This document shows positions 22,401 to 36,200 of a stretch of 64,000 bases of DNA, in pieces. Origin of the DNA: Trebouxia sp. TZW2008. Lineage: Eukaryota; Chlorophyta; Trebouxiophyceae; Trebouxiales; Trebouxiaceae. The DNA is taken from contig BDIU01000074.1 in NCBI GenBank assembly GCA_002118135.1, positions 99,881 through 163,880 of the forward strand. Direction: 5' to 3'. Within the stretch, counting starts at the first letter, position 1, and each line of letters begins with the position of its first letter. A model generated the notes under the pieces. That model saw only the letters and a program-made list of their open reading frames with translations, had not been told where the DNA came from and did no database searches. The translations under genes and the position numbers were made by a program.

Positions 22401-25400
22401 GATATGTCAAAAGCGGGAATGGCAGGACACAACTCAACAAAGGAGCATGTGAGACATCAGCATCCAGGATGCAGATTCTCTTCTCTTGTTACCTGCGGCG
22501 CATATCTCTGTAGTGGCGCATCATGTGAGTGATGCGGCGCCTCTGGAAGTCTGAAATGTGCAGCAGCCCCGCCACTGCTGTTGCAAACTGGCGCATGTTG
22601 CTGGCATTCACGCGGTTCTCATTTGGGAATGCATTCAGCATGTCCTGCATGTTTCACAAAGCTTGACTTGTGCATGAAACCTTTTCAAGACTCAATTGCA
22701 CTGCAAGCTGATACCTTCTGTTCACTGTAATGCCTGAAGCGCCATGGCGATCATCAACTCATATGCTTTGCAAGATATCGCTGATATTGTAGGACAAGCT
22801 GGCCAGAAGTCAACGAGTCAAAATACAACAAAATTGGGCTGTTGACCATTGGTGCAGTACATGACTGCCTTATAGCACGACACAGTCAATGGTAATCAAG
22901 CTGAGAGTCATCCTGCCTCGAGCATGAAAGAAGACAAGAGACAAGGCCAGAGTTTCCTTGCTAAGGTGGAAGAAAAGCTAGTTATACAAAGCATCTGCAG
23001 GGTGTCTTGAGGCAAAGTAAGAGTGGCTTTTGACACAACTGGGCCGCTGCAATGAACTGATGGTTTACGCAAGGCAACCAATCCAGCGACATAGCAGCAA
23101 ACAGAGACGCAGCACCTGCAGGGTGTCTTGGGAGCTCTGCACGAGCTGGGGCATGAGGCGCGCCGGGTACTGCTGCTTCAGCATCGCCATCATGTTCTCA
23201 TCAAACCCCTGCATGCCAACCTTGCCAATCATGCCAAGCCTATCATGCATGTCATGCACTGAGCCTCTGCCTTTGCGTGTCAGCCTTTGAGCCATTAGAC
23301 AAAATTCTGAGCCAACCTGAGCATTGACAATACATGAGTGTTGCCCATGAAAGCTCAACGGATGCATCCCTTATCAATAGAAGTAAGCTGAGGCTACACA
23401 TCCAAGCATGTTTTTGGGCAGCAAGCTGCAAGGGCAATTGTCAACTCACAAAATGCAGGCCATGGATGTTGCATGCAAAACAAGCCCAGCTTTTTGACAC
23501 GTCAGGTACTGAACGCAAAACAAGCAGGGCTAAGCCTGGCAAAAATCAGATGGTGGGAGTGACCTCTTGAAAAGTAAGGTGCAGGGTCCAAAGGAGGCGA
23601 GCGAGACGGCGCACGCAAGTGGCTAGTGTCTGCATCTCCGTCTGAGGCAGGCTCCATCGCCCAATCTGGCAGCCAAAGGGCAGGCCCGGCATGAAGCACA
23701 GGTGCTTCTTGAACACCCCCAGGTAGATCTCACTGCGCGCCTGCATACACGCTCAAGGATAGCACTGACAGCTTGTGTATGAAGAGGCGGAGCGACAATG
23801 CTTGCTGATGGCCTCTCAGGCATATGCTTCAGCGTGTTACTGACAGAGTTCACCCGTTGTCTCTAATGCAGCCATCACTTGGTCACTTGCAAGCACATGA
23901 GGTACCAGCGCTACTCATCATTGCTACCTTTTGCACAGTCTTGAACTGCATTTTTATTGGTGCCAGCATTGCAGTCCTAAAGCCAGCAATCAGGCTGCAA
24001 GTATTCTGCCCAAGCGCTGCAGTTGTCCTGAGGTCAATCTTGCTTGGTACATTTATGTGTCAGGGAAATATAGCAGGCAGCCATCAAGCAGCGCATGGTG
24101 AAGTCAGCTCAAGGCCTGCCCAAGGCGGCATGTTCTTGGCTGAGTGCACAGTTTGAGCAGCATCAGCAGAGCATCCACGCAGAGTTGCTGTTGTAGCCTA
24201 CCAGCATGCGCCCACATCTGTGGGTGCGTTACATGTGTGATGACACAGGGACAGGTGTTGGCGCTATGCTGACAGGGGTGGAGGATGTTTGATAGGCAGC
24301 ATATGCTCACCAGGGGAATGAACTCCTGGCACTTGTACAGGGAGTTGTAGGTGTCCATAAGGATACGCTCAGTCTCTGCCTCAAAATGCTCCTGCCGCTT
24401 CTTGGCATTCACTGACAGGTCCTCTGCTTCGGGCTTGCCTGAGAGCAAAGTGTAACCCAGATTGTTCACGGCACGCCTGCAGCAGGACACAACACCTCGA
24501 GGACAGCTGAGCAACGACTTTACTGCAAAGCTTTTGTAGAACCAATCCTCTTGGAAAAATGCAACTCAAGCATGACACGGTACGTTGATGGCAGCTCAGC
24601 AAGGCTTTTGCTGGAGACTTGTGAGAAGCTTACAGAGAAACAGCTCACAATCACATGCAGCAAAGTGTGTTGTTACAGATGCAATTTGTGTGCCAGTGAT
24701 GTGTGCCTGAGCAACAGCAGCTGTGCAGAAGTGACATGCTGCAGCTTTTGTAGTGGGCATGTTGGAGCAAGATGCAAGTTTATGTGCATGAGGGGATGGG
24801 ATCATGGGCAACATGCTGTAAAGCTGAGTTTATGTATTGTCGCGCTTACTTGAGGTTGGGCTCAGGGTCTTTGGGCATCTGGTTGATCACAGGCTCCTGC
24901 CAAGCCATGGTGTTCAACTCCACTAGCCCTTGCAGGGACTGCATGATGCAGCAGCAAAACCATCATGCACTGCATGCTTGCAAGTTTGAGTTACTCAGTA
25001 CTTACAAAAGAGTGCGTCACAATGTCCCTGCCAACAACAGTCTTATACAGCATATATGTGCGTCTGCAAATGCTGCAAATGCAGTATAGCACCAACGCCA
25101 TGCATGAGCATGTTGCACATGCTTGATGTGAAAGTCCACACAAGCTCCACTGAATGCTGACTGCCTCCCCAGAGGTGTATGCATACAGTACAGGAAGTGC
25201 TGACCTGGCGCAGGCAGGCCATAGCCTTGACACTGGCACTGCTGGGGTACACCACAATGCTCAGCAGCAGCGACACCCCCACTCCAATGCAGATCCCACT
25301 GATCCTGCTGACTGTCACCTGCAAAGCACCTACACCACAGCACATAGCCAACCTTCAGTTTGTGTTGCTTTGATAATGTGTGCAAAGATGCAGACATGAC

Positions 25401-26635
25401 ATAGGTGTCAGTATTCAGCTGTACAGTACGCCCACGGCGTATGGTTGTGAGAGGCGCAAACAACATGATGGATCAGCAACGGCAATCACTGTAGAAGTGA
25501 CACACAACACACCACTTGCAGCTGGTTATTTGTAAAGGACCAGAGAATAGTGCTTATTTGGTCACAATTAGCAAGCCTCAAGCAAGAAGCTTTGAGACCT
25601 GGGAAACTGACATGCCAAAGCTTCATATTGCAGGCATTGCGACACATCAACACCCCAAAGCTGCATGCAATGCAGTTGCTGGCCAAATCAGCAAGACTTA
25701 CTGATGCCGTCTTGTGCTCCAAAAGTGACCAGCAGGAATGTCAGGGCAAACAGCTTGGCGCTGTCGGCCAATTTCAGACGCTGAGCTGCTTCACAGCTGA
25801 TGTAAGCCACAATGGCCGCTCCTACTGACAGCACAATGCCTGCAAACAAATATTGCAGCTAGCAGATCATGTAAAGTGTGCTAAGTGTTCCATTTGCCGT
25901 GAAGTATTCAGCTGCAGACCCACTCACAAATCATGCAATGTAAGTGTGCCATGAAGCGCCCAATGGCAGACACACACAGCCAATCAGGAAACATGCAATG
26001 CACGAGTGCCATGAAGTATGCAGCTGCTGCTGACAAATGCTTGCTCTGCAGTCCAAGTGCTGAAGCAACACGTAGGTGGACTTGCATGAGTATGGCATGG
26101 CGCATGGCTGACATACTGACCGTCTGTTGTCTCGTTCCAGACTTGGCTGCCTAGCATGTATACAGCATAGCCCGTCCAGCCCCCAATGACTGTACCAACT
26201 ACTCGCTCAATGCCGACCTGTGCAACCTTGCCAATGACAGGCGCAGAAACAACCTGCACAAGCAACGAAATATTTGTAACAATTTGCAGCTGTCCCTGTC
26301 CTGAAGCAGCAATGCTTCCTTGGAGGTCCAAGGCTTGTGTCAGACAGTGGTGCTGCTTCCTAGGCGCAGTTGCAGTGGCTTACCACGCAAGTAATGGCAC
26401 ACCATTTGAAGCTCTGCACCCATTGCCTTTCATAATGATCGTGAATTCCTGTAACATGATGTAGATTGATTGAGCGCTGCTGCAGAATAATTAGGGAATG
26501 CTGCACCTTCCCTTCAGCGTAGAGCAATTTCTTACCTCCGCGGGGCAAAACTACGCCATAACCTATCACGCAAGCAATGAAGACCGCTATCGCCAACCGG
26601 ATACCCCTCTGAACATGGGGCGCCGGGCGCCGCAT
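19499..26635 (-). CDS. FUSC/ALMT-like membrane protein with a large cytosolic Ser-rich insert, about 16 exons, about 885 aa
   Basis: Exons: 26635-26536, 26448-26384, 26253-26121, 25839-25702, 25329-25205, 24938-24850, 24476-24311, 23740-23564, 23316-23116, 22644-22493, 21972-21715, 21393-21263, 20993-20359, 20239 to about 20157, 20024-19929, 19618-19499. Membrane segments: GIRLAIAVFIACVIGYGVV near the N terminus; APVIGKVAQVGIERVVGTVI and GGWTGYAVYMLG; GIVLSVGAAIVAYI; LFALTFLLVTFG; RISGICIGVGVSLLLSIVVY. The motif GIERVVGTVIGGWTG, followed by a helix ending in VVYPSSA, is typical of the fusaric-acid-resistance / aluminium-activated malate transporter superfamily (anion or aromatic-acid export). 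Helical cytosolic parts follow, then about 350 Ser/Ala/Gln-rich residues (exons 11-13), then a conserved C-terminal block (VRWYSFQFLMEELAEEFQET). The join between exons 14 and 15 is uncertain: the better donor breaks the frame, while GAA|GTCAAC keeps it. Substrate unknown. Confidence 0.8.
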
Positions 26636-27242
26636 TTCCACGCGTATTTTAGTGTTGATACAGGCTAAGATACTGTTCTATCGACAAGCGATCTGCTCAA
26701 GAACCTGCGTCAGCGTAAGCGCGAACGGCGTAGTCTTTCATGCCATCGGCGATCGCGGTGTCATTGTCAACTCGATGCGCGCCCGACTACAGTGCTGCTG
26801 GGGCAGTACTGTCTCAGGTGCCCGGCCGAAGATCAGTAGCGTGCTGTGCAGCAGTTGGGTTTTGAATAGCGCAGTAATACTGGGCCCCATGTGATATCAC
26901 ATAATCAGTAACCGAGCTTGCCTATTTTGAAGGCTGCTGCAAGTCCTGCAAAATTGCAGAAAGCATAACCTGATCATGCAGTCGCTTTGAGAAGGCATGC
27001 CGAAGGGCGTCATGCACATATCAATAAGAATGGTGTGATTACATATGCCAAACACATGCTGTGCCAAGGAGTTCAAACGAAATTGATGAACAATGTTAAT
27101 GATGCGCGATATGCCTCTGCAAGCTGCACATGACCTGCTGCATGTTTGTGATAAGACTGATGAGACAGGAGAAGCAGCTGCATCATATCGTGCACAATGT
27201 GTTGGGCCAATTGCCAGCTTATAACAGCTTTGCAGAAACAGA
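26636..27242. promoter_or_regulatory. Promoter region of the FUSC-like gene and 3' flank of DDB1
   Basis: The part next to the FUSC start (about 26520-26830) is CpG-rich (for example CGCGAACGGCG), matching other starts in the window. The rest, up to the DDB1 stop at 27243, is AT-richer and shows no exon. Confidence 0.5.
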
Positions 27243-30200
27243 CTAGTGCAACCTGCTCAATTCTTCAACAGTTTTGTTGACTTCTTCAATGGTAGCTCCA
27301 TGCCCCATGCGGTCTACTACCCATTGCATGGTGTCCCTATTGAGGTCTACAAACTGCTCTATCAAATCTCCATCAATGAAATTCTTGCATGTTCCCTTCT
27401 TCCTTTCACTGCTGAATGACCTCCATTCCTCATGGCTCAAACCACCTATTCCATTGACTGCTTGCCTCATACAGTCCTGTGCAGCAAAACAGTTGCAGTG
27501 AGCAAAGCCTGAACATGCCATGCAGCTGACTTCTGTGTGCTGGCAGACAGAAATGAAATCAGCAGTTGAAGATAGTGCAGGGCAGAAAGACAGTCTTCCT
27601 ACTGTTGCACTGACTTCCAATTATTGCTATGCTGCCGGGCCTCACATCAAACAGTCACCATGCACTTGACATGCTGTGAGTGCAACAGAGCAAAGGCTGA
27701 CAATATAAATGTTTGCAAAGGACACAGCATCTGCACAAGTCAAATTCATCTTCACACAGCTCTCAATACATCATTCTAGTTTGATGCTGACCTGCAATCG
27801 AGCAAGGAACTCATACTGCTCGCGTGGTATGCTGGCCACAACTCCAATGATGCCCAGAATGGTTCCAAACAGCAGCGTTGGGATGTGGGCAGTCTCACTG
27901 TCTGGCAGCTGCATGACCAGGCTGCCGTGCTGGAAGCGGTTCACCATGTCCCCAAGGTGGTACTCCCCAACCACCTGTACCACACCAAATCATATTCAGC
28001 AAAGCCAGCCATGTCTCAAAATCATGACACCATGTCCCCAAGGTGACATTGCCCCGTCACCTGCACCATACCAAATCAGAAGAGCAAAGCCAGCCGTGCT
28101 GGAAGCGGTTGACCATGTCTCCAAGGTGATACTCCCCAAAAACCTGTATCATACCGAGTCACGTTCAGCAAGGCCATACCAAGTCACACTCAGCACAGCT
28201 CGCCAGACCTTAACATCACAACACGGAAGCTGTAAGATGTGCAGCCAGAGGTGATTCACCAGGATCTGCCATCCTCTGCTCAAGCACAAAATGATAGCCT
28301 GCATCATGCAGCACGCTTGCTTGCCTGCCTACCTGCCTGCTTGCTTGATGACCAGCAATAAGCAAGGCCCCGAACTTTCATAGCAGTCAAAACATCAGGC
28401 ACGCAATCAGCATGCTGCATGACCACAGCATTCACGATGCAGATTTTGAATGCCATGTTTGTTTCCAAGACTGGGTGTGCATACCTCCAGCCGATTTCGG
28501 TCCTCATCAGCTGCAGCATCGCTGTTCTTGCGTACAGTGAACAGGTTGTAGTTGACCTCCGCTCCCAGGTAGGTGTCATCATCCAGCACGTCCACAGCTG
28601 TCATGTAGTTTGAATGGAAGTCCTTGGCCCGCACCTCCAACACATTGTCCTCTGGCTTGTACATCAGCAGGTATATGCTTTTCATCAAATCGCCTGCATT
28701 GCAGAGGCCAGTGTCTTGCACTATTCAACATGTGTTGCACCAGGATGCCTCTGTCATTTGCACTCTTGCATGCAGTCGCAGCCTAAACGTACTAGGTGAC
28801 GTTTTGCCAAACAGATGCAAGATGTGCACCACAGTTCTTGCACACTGCCAGGTACTTCAGGAACACAACCCCAAGACCAGGACGTAAGCCAAGAGGCAGC
28901 AATCTTATCTTGTCCCTGCGTACACCGCCTGTGGACAAAGTGCTGCATCACTAACTGCTGTTCACATTTAGCAGGCCAGGCTGGCAGAACTGCACACAGA
29001 TGCTGAGCTGTTCGCAACAGCAGAACTCGTGCAAGGCAAGTGACAACAAGCAATACAGCATTACAGTTTAGGTGTCAAGGGCAACTTGCAGATGGCTGTG
29101 CAGCTTGCCTACAACAATGAAGTCCCCTCTGCAGGCAAGGTAGAGGGCCAGCACCAGGCCAGACTGCCCTGCTCCGGCCACCAGCCCTCTGCTGGAGTCC
29201 TTCTGCAGCTGCCAGTCATACAGCTGCACCCGGCTGTTGATGCCTGCTATCAACTTACCCTGCACACACATGCCAACCCACTTCATCTTGGGCAGATCAA
29301 TGTCCACAGACATCAATCAATGCCAAAGTCTGTGCATATGAATGCAACCAGAGCTTTATCAAGGCTGATAGTTTCTGCGGTGCTGCTGCCAGTCGTACGG
29401 CTACACCCAGCTGTTGACGCCAGCTATCAACTTGCCCTGCAAGCACACACCATCCTGAGCGCTTGTAATTTTTTCGTTTGCTGTCTGCTTGTACATGCTC
29501 AAGCGAAATCAGAATGATGATGTTGGTGGCAGTGACAGTGACAGGGACAGCAGAACTGACAATGAGAACGGTCATGATGATGGAAGTGACAACATGTTTG
29601 AGCACAAGAGCCAGGTGCATATGGGCCAAAACCTGTCTTGCCAGGCAAGCTTGTATGAAGTATGCTTGTGGACTCAGTATGTCAAGAAGCGCTGCATCAA
29701 ACGATGTGACACAGAAGTGCACCAGATACAGAAACACAGAGTGCAGTGACTGAGTTGCAGCAGAGGAAGCCAAGAAGTACCTGGAAGCCACTGATGGTGT
29801 ACACTGCCCCTCGGGTCTCCTTCTCACACACTATATGTAGCTTCTGCTGCTGGATCTTAGTTTCAAGCACTAGTATCCTACCCTGCAACACCAGGTCAAG
29901 CTGCCTCAGAGTCACGAAAGCACAAGCCCTTTTCCCTTGGGCACTAGTAGCTGCTCATTGTTGGAGGAAGGGCAGCGTCGCTGCACATGGCCACAGAACT
30001 TGAAGTGGGACCTGTTACCAGTCATTGTGTTCAGTGAGATACTTCGTAGCCGCCCATTGACCAGAATGGAAGTGGTAAATACAATAGGCCTGATGCAGGC
30101 AGACGATGATGCATCATGCATGCATTACAGTAATACTCCATCACACAGCAATTGGCAGCAGCATAGTTCAGAGCAGTGCGTCGCAAAGCTGATGCATTGG

Positions 30201-33200
30201 CTCAATTTGCCAGGTGTGACTCTTCGTCTCAGCAGTTGTCTCGAGATAATTTGCTTGACAGCATTACCTTAGTGGGCTCCTGTTCTTCAGGGATGGCATA
30301 CGCTGTGCCAACCACATAATAGGGGTTGGGGTCATCTGCCAAGGTGATGCTGGTGCAGGAGCACGCCATCTCATAACGGTGCAATGGCAGCACGTCCAGC
30401 GTCTCAAATGTCTGATCATCTATCAGGCGGATCTGCTCTTGACTCACGCCGTTGCCTGCATCAGAACAGCCTCTCTTGGCACTGCATGCTGCCGACTACA
30501 GGAGTAAGGAATCTTCAGTATCTCAGCTGTCTGGTTGTCTATCAAGCGGATCTGTACAAGGGCACAGCGCACTGACAGCAGCACGAGTCTCAGCTGTATA
30601 GACAGGTAGGTCTATACAGGTTGAGCAGCGATACCAATCAGTCATTGCAAGAAGATCTATCATTCAAAGTAGACTTATATGACATGTAACACATGCTGCC
30701 ACTGCTGGCAGACTTTGAAGCAATGCGCCTTGTCAGTCTGGGTGCTGTGCTTGTGAATGTATTAGCATGAGCATGCATTGGCTGCAGCGCATTGCATGCC
30801 AACAGCTGTATGCTTATAGCATATCTTACCTCGCAAATGTCACTGGGTACAGGACAAGTGTTCCTGTAATGTCGCCAGGCATGAGCATAGTTACAAACAA
30901 TGTACCCACTGACAGCTGCAACGAGCTTTCTGCTTGTTCATTATGCTGCTTGCTATTCAAGGTAAAGTTAAGGGCAGATCATGTGAGAAGCATTGATGAC
31001 ATTGCACTTGCTGCAATGTTGATAGCAGCAATGTCTGAGATCATTGCCTGTGAGAGCACGCTGCCCACACAATTTACCTGCTGCACCTTCTGCATATGGT
31101 AGATACTCTTCACATACTGCTGGCCAGTGACAGGTAGGTGATGAGTGTCTATCATATGTAGAAGTTGCAGCATTTATTTTGTGCAAATAAGTCACTCTTA
31201 TGGCAGAGCGACCAGCAGATAGTCACCAAGAAGACATCTTCTGCAAAGTTTACATTGAAAGTGTTGAAACAGCATGAGGGCTGGTGTCAGGGTGTGCCAG
31301 ACACTTGATGTGATGCAAAAAATGCTAGCATGACAGGCGAGCAATCGGTCTCCACATGACGATAGCTGAAGTCCCAGAGCATTGACAGGTAAACTCAGGA
31401 CATTTCTGTCAAATCTGATGTGACAGAGAGCTGCAATATACACTGCAGTGTGTTGGGCCAGTTGCCATGCCATATGATGCATGCAGATGCTGCCTGCCTC
31501 TGTGTTGAACTTTGAAAGAGCCCTGACAGGCAAAGCATCAGCAACAGGCAATACCCTTGACCACCCTTGATCCAGCGTACTCGAGAGATGAACAATTACC
31601 ATCGCTGCACACAACAGCAGAAATTGTTTGCAAGCTTGAGGGCAGTAAGGAGCACGCTGGGTTTGAAGAGGGTTCAGTATGTGATGCAGTACATGCTCGC
31701 TGGCATGAGTGGCACAAGGTGAGGACTGCGTGGGCTACGATCAGGCTTGATGCAGACTACCCTGGAGACGCCGTGAACGATGTGTCAGCCTTTCATGATT
31801 GCAGGACAAACCTCCCACAGCTTTGTGTGCTGACAGAACAACGCACCCAACAAATGGTGACCATTGCCATGTAGGCAGCACATGCAGCAAAGAATGGCAT
31901 ATATGTCTTGCATGATATGACTGTGGCAAAGTGTGCTGTTCTTCGTACTATAAATTTGACATCATTGATGATTGTACGGGACGTATGACAGGAGGTGGTA
32001 ATGAGGAAGCAGAGAACGTTGCTGTAGACCATAGCCAAGTGGCTGGTCGAAGCATAGGCTGACTGTGTGCAAATTGCTTGCTGGGAAGGAAGGAGGAGGC
32101 AGTCTCAAGCAAGCAGGGAATGCTGCCTTCAAAGTGTGCAAATGGCTGTTGAAAGGCCTAGACAGAGGTGGTGATGGGGAAGCAAAAATTGGAAAACCGG
32201 GACCTTTTGCAAACAGTGTGTGAGTGGCTTACTTGCTGGGTGAAATGAGGTGGTGATAAGGAAGGTGCGTGAGGCGTCCTGATGGGCTAGCCTGCGCGCC
32301 TGCTCCCCCAGGGGCACTGCTCGGATGTGCAGCTTCTGGATCTCGTCTATGCTGCCGATGCTGAGGCCTCCTTCCTTGGCAATGGCCAGGCTGTCTGGGA
32401 AGCTGGCGCTATTGAAGCTGGTCATCAGGTTCACCTGCACACAGTATGACTCTGGCAGGTGAACAATGGATTGTCCTGATCAGGAAACGCAATGTAGAGA
32501 AATATCTTGCTGATAGGACAATGCAGTGATAGATCAATCGCTGCATTCTGATTGCAGTGGCACCTGTGAGAAGCACAATATAAAGAAAGACTTGCAGTTG
32601 TGTGCGCAAATTGAGCCATCATTTGCTTTGGCTGCAGCCAGTCCAATTAACAAGCTGTGTCATCCTGCAGGTATATACATTACACACTTGCTTGATGTGC
32701 CTTATCAGGGAGCGTCTGTAACATACGGGATTCAGACCCACAGCCATTTCATGGAGAAGACCCGAAACTCAGGGCTAACAACTTCTCTACGTGGCCAAAA
32801 ATTTGAATCTATGTACGGACATGCTATTTTCTGGATCTTAGACGAATTGTGTTACAGCGTCATGTGCGCGCTTGATACTTGCTGATGCATACGACAGAGC
32901 ACAGGAGTGCGCACCTCATTCTCATTGACGTTGGAGTACAGCAGCTTGTTGTTGCTGCTGTAGATGACTGTGGGCCTGTCGCTGGCAGCAAAGACATGCT
33001 TGATGCCATTGCTCTGAAAGGTCTTGAGGGTGACGGGCTTGCTGCCCAGACTCAGCTTCTTCCTGTCACTCAATTCCCCTACAAGCAACAGCTGAGTCAG
33101 GCTCAGTGAGTTCAGTACCTGCAAGTTGTTGACCCAGTAAGAACAGCAAATTCTTGTTGCTGCTGTAGATGACAGTCGGCTTGTCACTGGCAGCAAAGAC

Positions 33201-36200
33201 GTGCTTGATGCCGTTGCTCTGGAGGGTCTTGAGGGTAACAGGCTTGCTGCTTAGAGTTCAGCTTGTTCCTATCACTCAACTCCCCTACAAGCGACAGCTC
33301 AGTCGAACCCAGTGCTTTCAGCAGTTGCAAGTTGTGGACCCAATGAGTACAGCAGCTTCTTGTTGCTGCTGTACATAAGAATGAGCCTGTCACCGCCGGC
33401 AAAGATGTGCTTGATGCCATTGCTTTGGAAGCTCTTGGGGTTGACGGGCTTGCTGTCCAAACTCAACTTCTGCCTGTCACCCAGCTCCCGTACCAGCCAC
33501 AGCTGAGTCAGACTCAGTGGCATGAGGCAGTCAGAAAGCTAATTACCCCCAGATATGCACAACGACCAGCATGCTGCAACTTCGCTTTGCTCACGTCAAA
33601 GAAACCAAGGAACTGGCAACAAGATGACAGCAGACGCGGACGCAGCCTGGCTAAGTGACTGCTTGCATGTTTTGTGAGTGAGAATGCTTGATGGCAGTGT
33701 GTATGGATTTCTGACTGGCATGTCATGTGGTGACGTTGTCACTCTTGCCAAATAGCCTAGACATGAGTTCAGTCAAACTTGTCTTCTCAAGCATTGTTGT
33801 GAATAAACTGATGCAAGGAGTTGACTTGTATGCAAAAACACCCTGTATCAGAGCAAAGGGAGTGCAACAGCATGAGTTGAGGCACTACATGGTTCATGAG
33901 ATGCAATGCAGATTGCCATAAACAGTGCAGCTTTGAGTATTTGTACCTGATTTTGGACTGATATGGAAGGTAATGAGATGCCCATCACCAAGCGCACACA
34001 GCAGGTATGGCACGCCTTCAAATTGTGCAAACAGCAAGCTCCTGGGGATGACCTGCAGCAGACACACACTTGCACTCTGACCTCACCTGGCTAAAACACT
34101 TTGCCTCATTGCGCACAACAGCAGCAAAAGACCATGCTCCCATGCTGCTGATAATGTTTGACTGTCTGTCGTTGACACTCATCACCTTGCCAGGACAGAG
34201 ATTTGCTACCAGCTTGCAACAGCATTTTGCTTCAGCATATGTGCTGACTCTGGGTCTTGGTGCACGTCAACTTGGTATTATATATTTCGCTGTTGCAAGC
34301 ATTGCAAAGGTCTGTTGATGCATGCATCAGCCATGGGTCTTCGATCTGAGATGAGCAAGAAGAAGGACAGCAAAGCACACAAATGGATATGGCAGAAGGA
34401 GAATACCTCGCCCAGATCTTCTGATAGTAGGGGCTGCAAGGAAGGCAGACGGAAGAGCAGTAGCTCCTGCTGCCAAGTACCCACTGCTGCAAGCTCAGCC
34501 CTCTCACTTGACCCACCTGCAACACACTTGCGCCCTATCAAGTCGCCGCCACACAGCACAGCTGTGACCACTGTTCCAACAGTTGTTGTGCCATAAGAAA
34601 TCATCATCAACATTTGCATGCAATTGGGTATGAAACCCTGATGCCAAATAGTCAACCAGATTTCTAGAGCTGCGAGCCAGCCTTTGAATGCCGAGCAATG
34701 AGGTATGTTGGTTGCATTCAAGCTCGCTGAAAACCCAACCAGTACCAGCACAGGGTATCTGAGCGACCACCCTGACATGCACAGGCTCAACACACGACTT
34801 GTCAAAAGCAGCATAGGCTGACCTATGGGCGTGAGATCTAGGCAGGCCACCTCTATCTCCAGTTTGTGGTGCGCTGCCTGCTTGAGCTTGCCCCGTTCCA
34901 CCTCCAGATACACCAAGTTGCCCTGACCAGTTGCCACCAGCACCTGTGCCCCCATTAAGCCTCTTCAGCACTAGCCTGAGCTGTATGTACTCATAGACAA
35001 AATGCACAGTGCTCAACAAATCAGTCAATCAATGCACAGCGCATGACATCTGCAGAGAAGCTCAAGAGTGCAATAATGCACCAATACCACATTGTGATTG
35101 TCCAGCACCAAAGGTATGAGCAATACGGTAGCCTAGATATGCTTGCTTGCGCAAATCTAGTAGGCAGCAGATGACCCAATGCCAAGCCGATTCATTGTGC
35201 AAAGTGATATGAGAAGCCTGCCTGGGTGGGGCTGGCAGATGCTATGTTGATCTGCAGGCCGCTGGGGGGTAGCCACTCGTCCTGCAGGGTTCCAGAGGGG
35301 GCGGCCATGAGGCGCACACCTTCTGCTGTCACCTGCACCATGTGGTCATCTGCCATGCTTCCACACCACAGCGTCTGCAACACCCAGTCCATCATCAGCA
35401 TCATAATGTACATGGCAAGACAGAGGCAACACAAATTGTACTACTAGGAGAGTTACAATGCTGCCTTATGCAGAAAGGCACACTGTAAAGACATTTCTTG
35501 TAGCACTTTTGACATCTATGCAGCTACTGGCAATGCTGCGACTCTGGGACAGCAGTGCATAAGAGCTGTGTCAAAATGTCAAGCATAATGCAGTGTCTAC
35601 CTGCTGATCTACGTCAAAGCCCTCGATCTCTGCTTCACCAAGCTCATCCTCCTCACTGATCTCCAGGATGCGTGTCTCACCAACAAAGGCAAGGACTAGG
35701 TATGTATCGTAGCTATCGCTGCTGCTCTTCTGTAGGTTCCAGATGCCCTTGATACCTGCATGCAGCCAAGGCAGCCAATCACAGCCCTGAAGTGAATGAA
35801 GACGTGCCATTTGCACTGCCATGAGCCTGCGATGATGCCTGACATACAGGGTTCACATATAGAGGCGCAGAGAATGGCAAGAGCGGCAGAACAAGTGGCG
35901 TGAGGTTGGTGAGTTGCTGCAAGCTGCTTTCTCCCGAGCATTTGCAGTACAGCTGTGACTTATCCTTTACAGCCGACATCTACACGAGCCTGTGCAGTTA
36001 CACAACAATCCTGAAATGCCAACTCAGATGGTGATCATTTCCTGGAGCATGCTGTTATTTCCACGCCAAATTGTTCTGCAGCGTTGGTTGGTCACCGCTT
36101 GTTACAGCAGTTATTGGCAAATTGCTTCTGAACCCCCAAGACAACCATCACGGACACACCTGGCAGCTGCACAGCAGCTTCCTGCATCATGCCAATGCTG

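Noticed and set aside
31557..31874. Plus ORF of 105 codons inside DDB1 intron 16
   Set aside because: No conserved motif or splice context; probably chance in a 1.8-kb intron.
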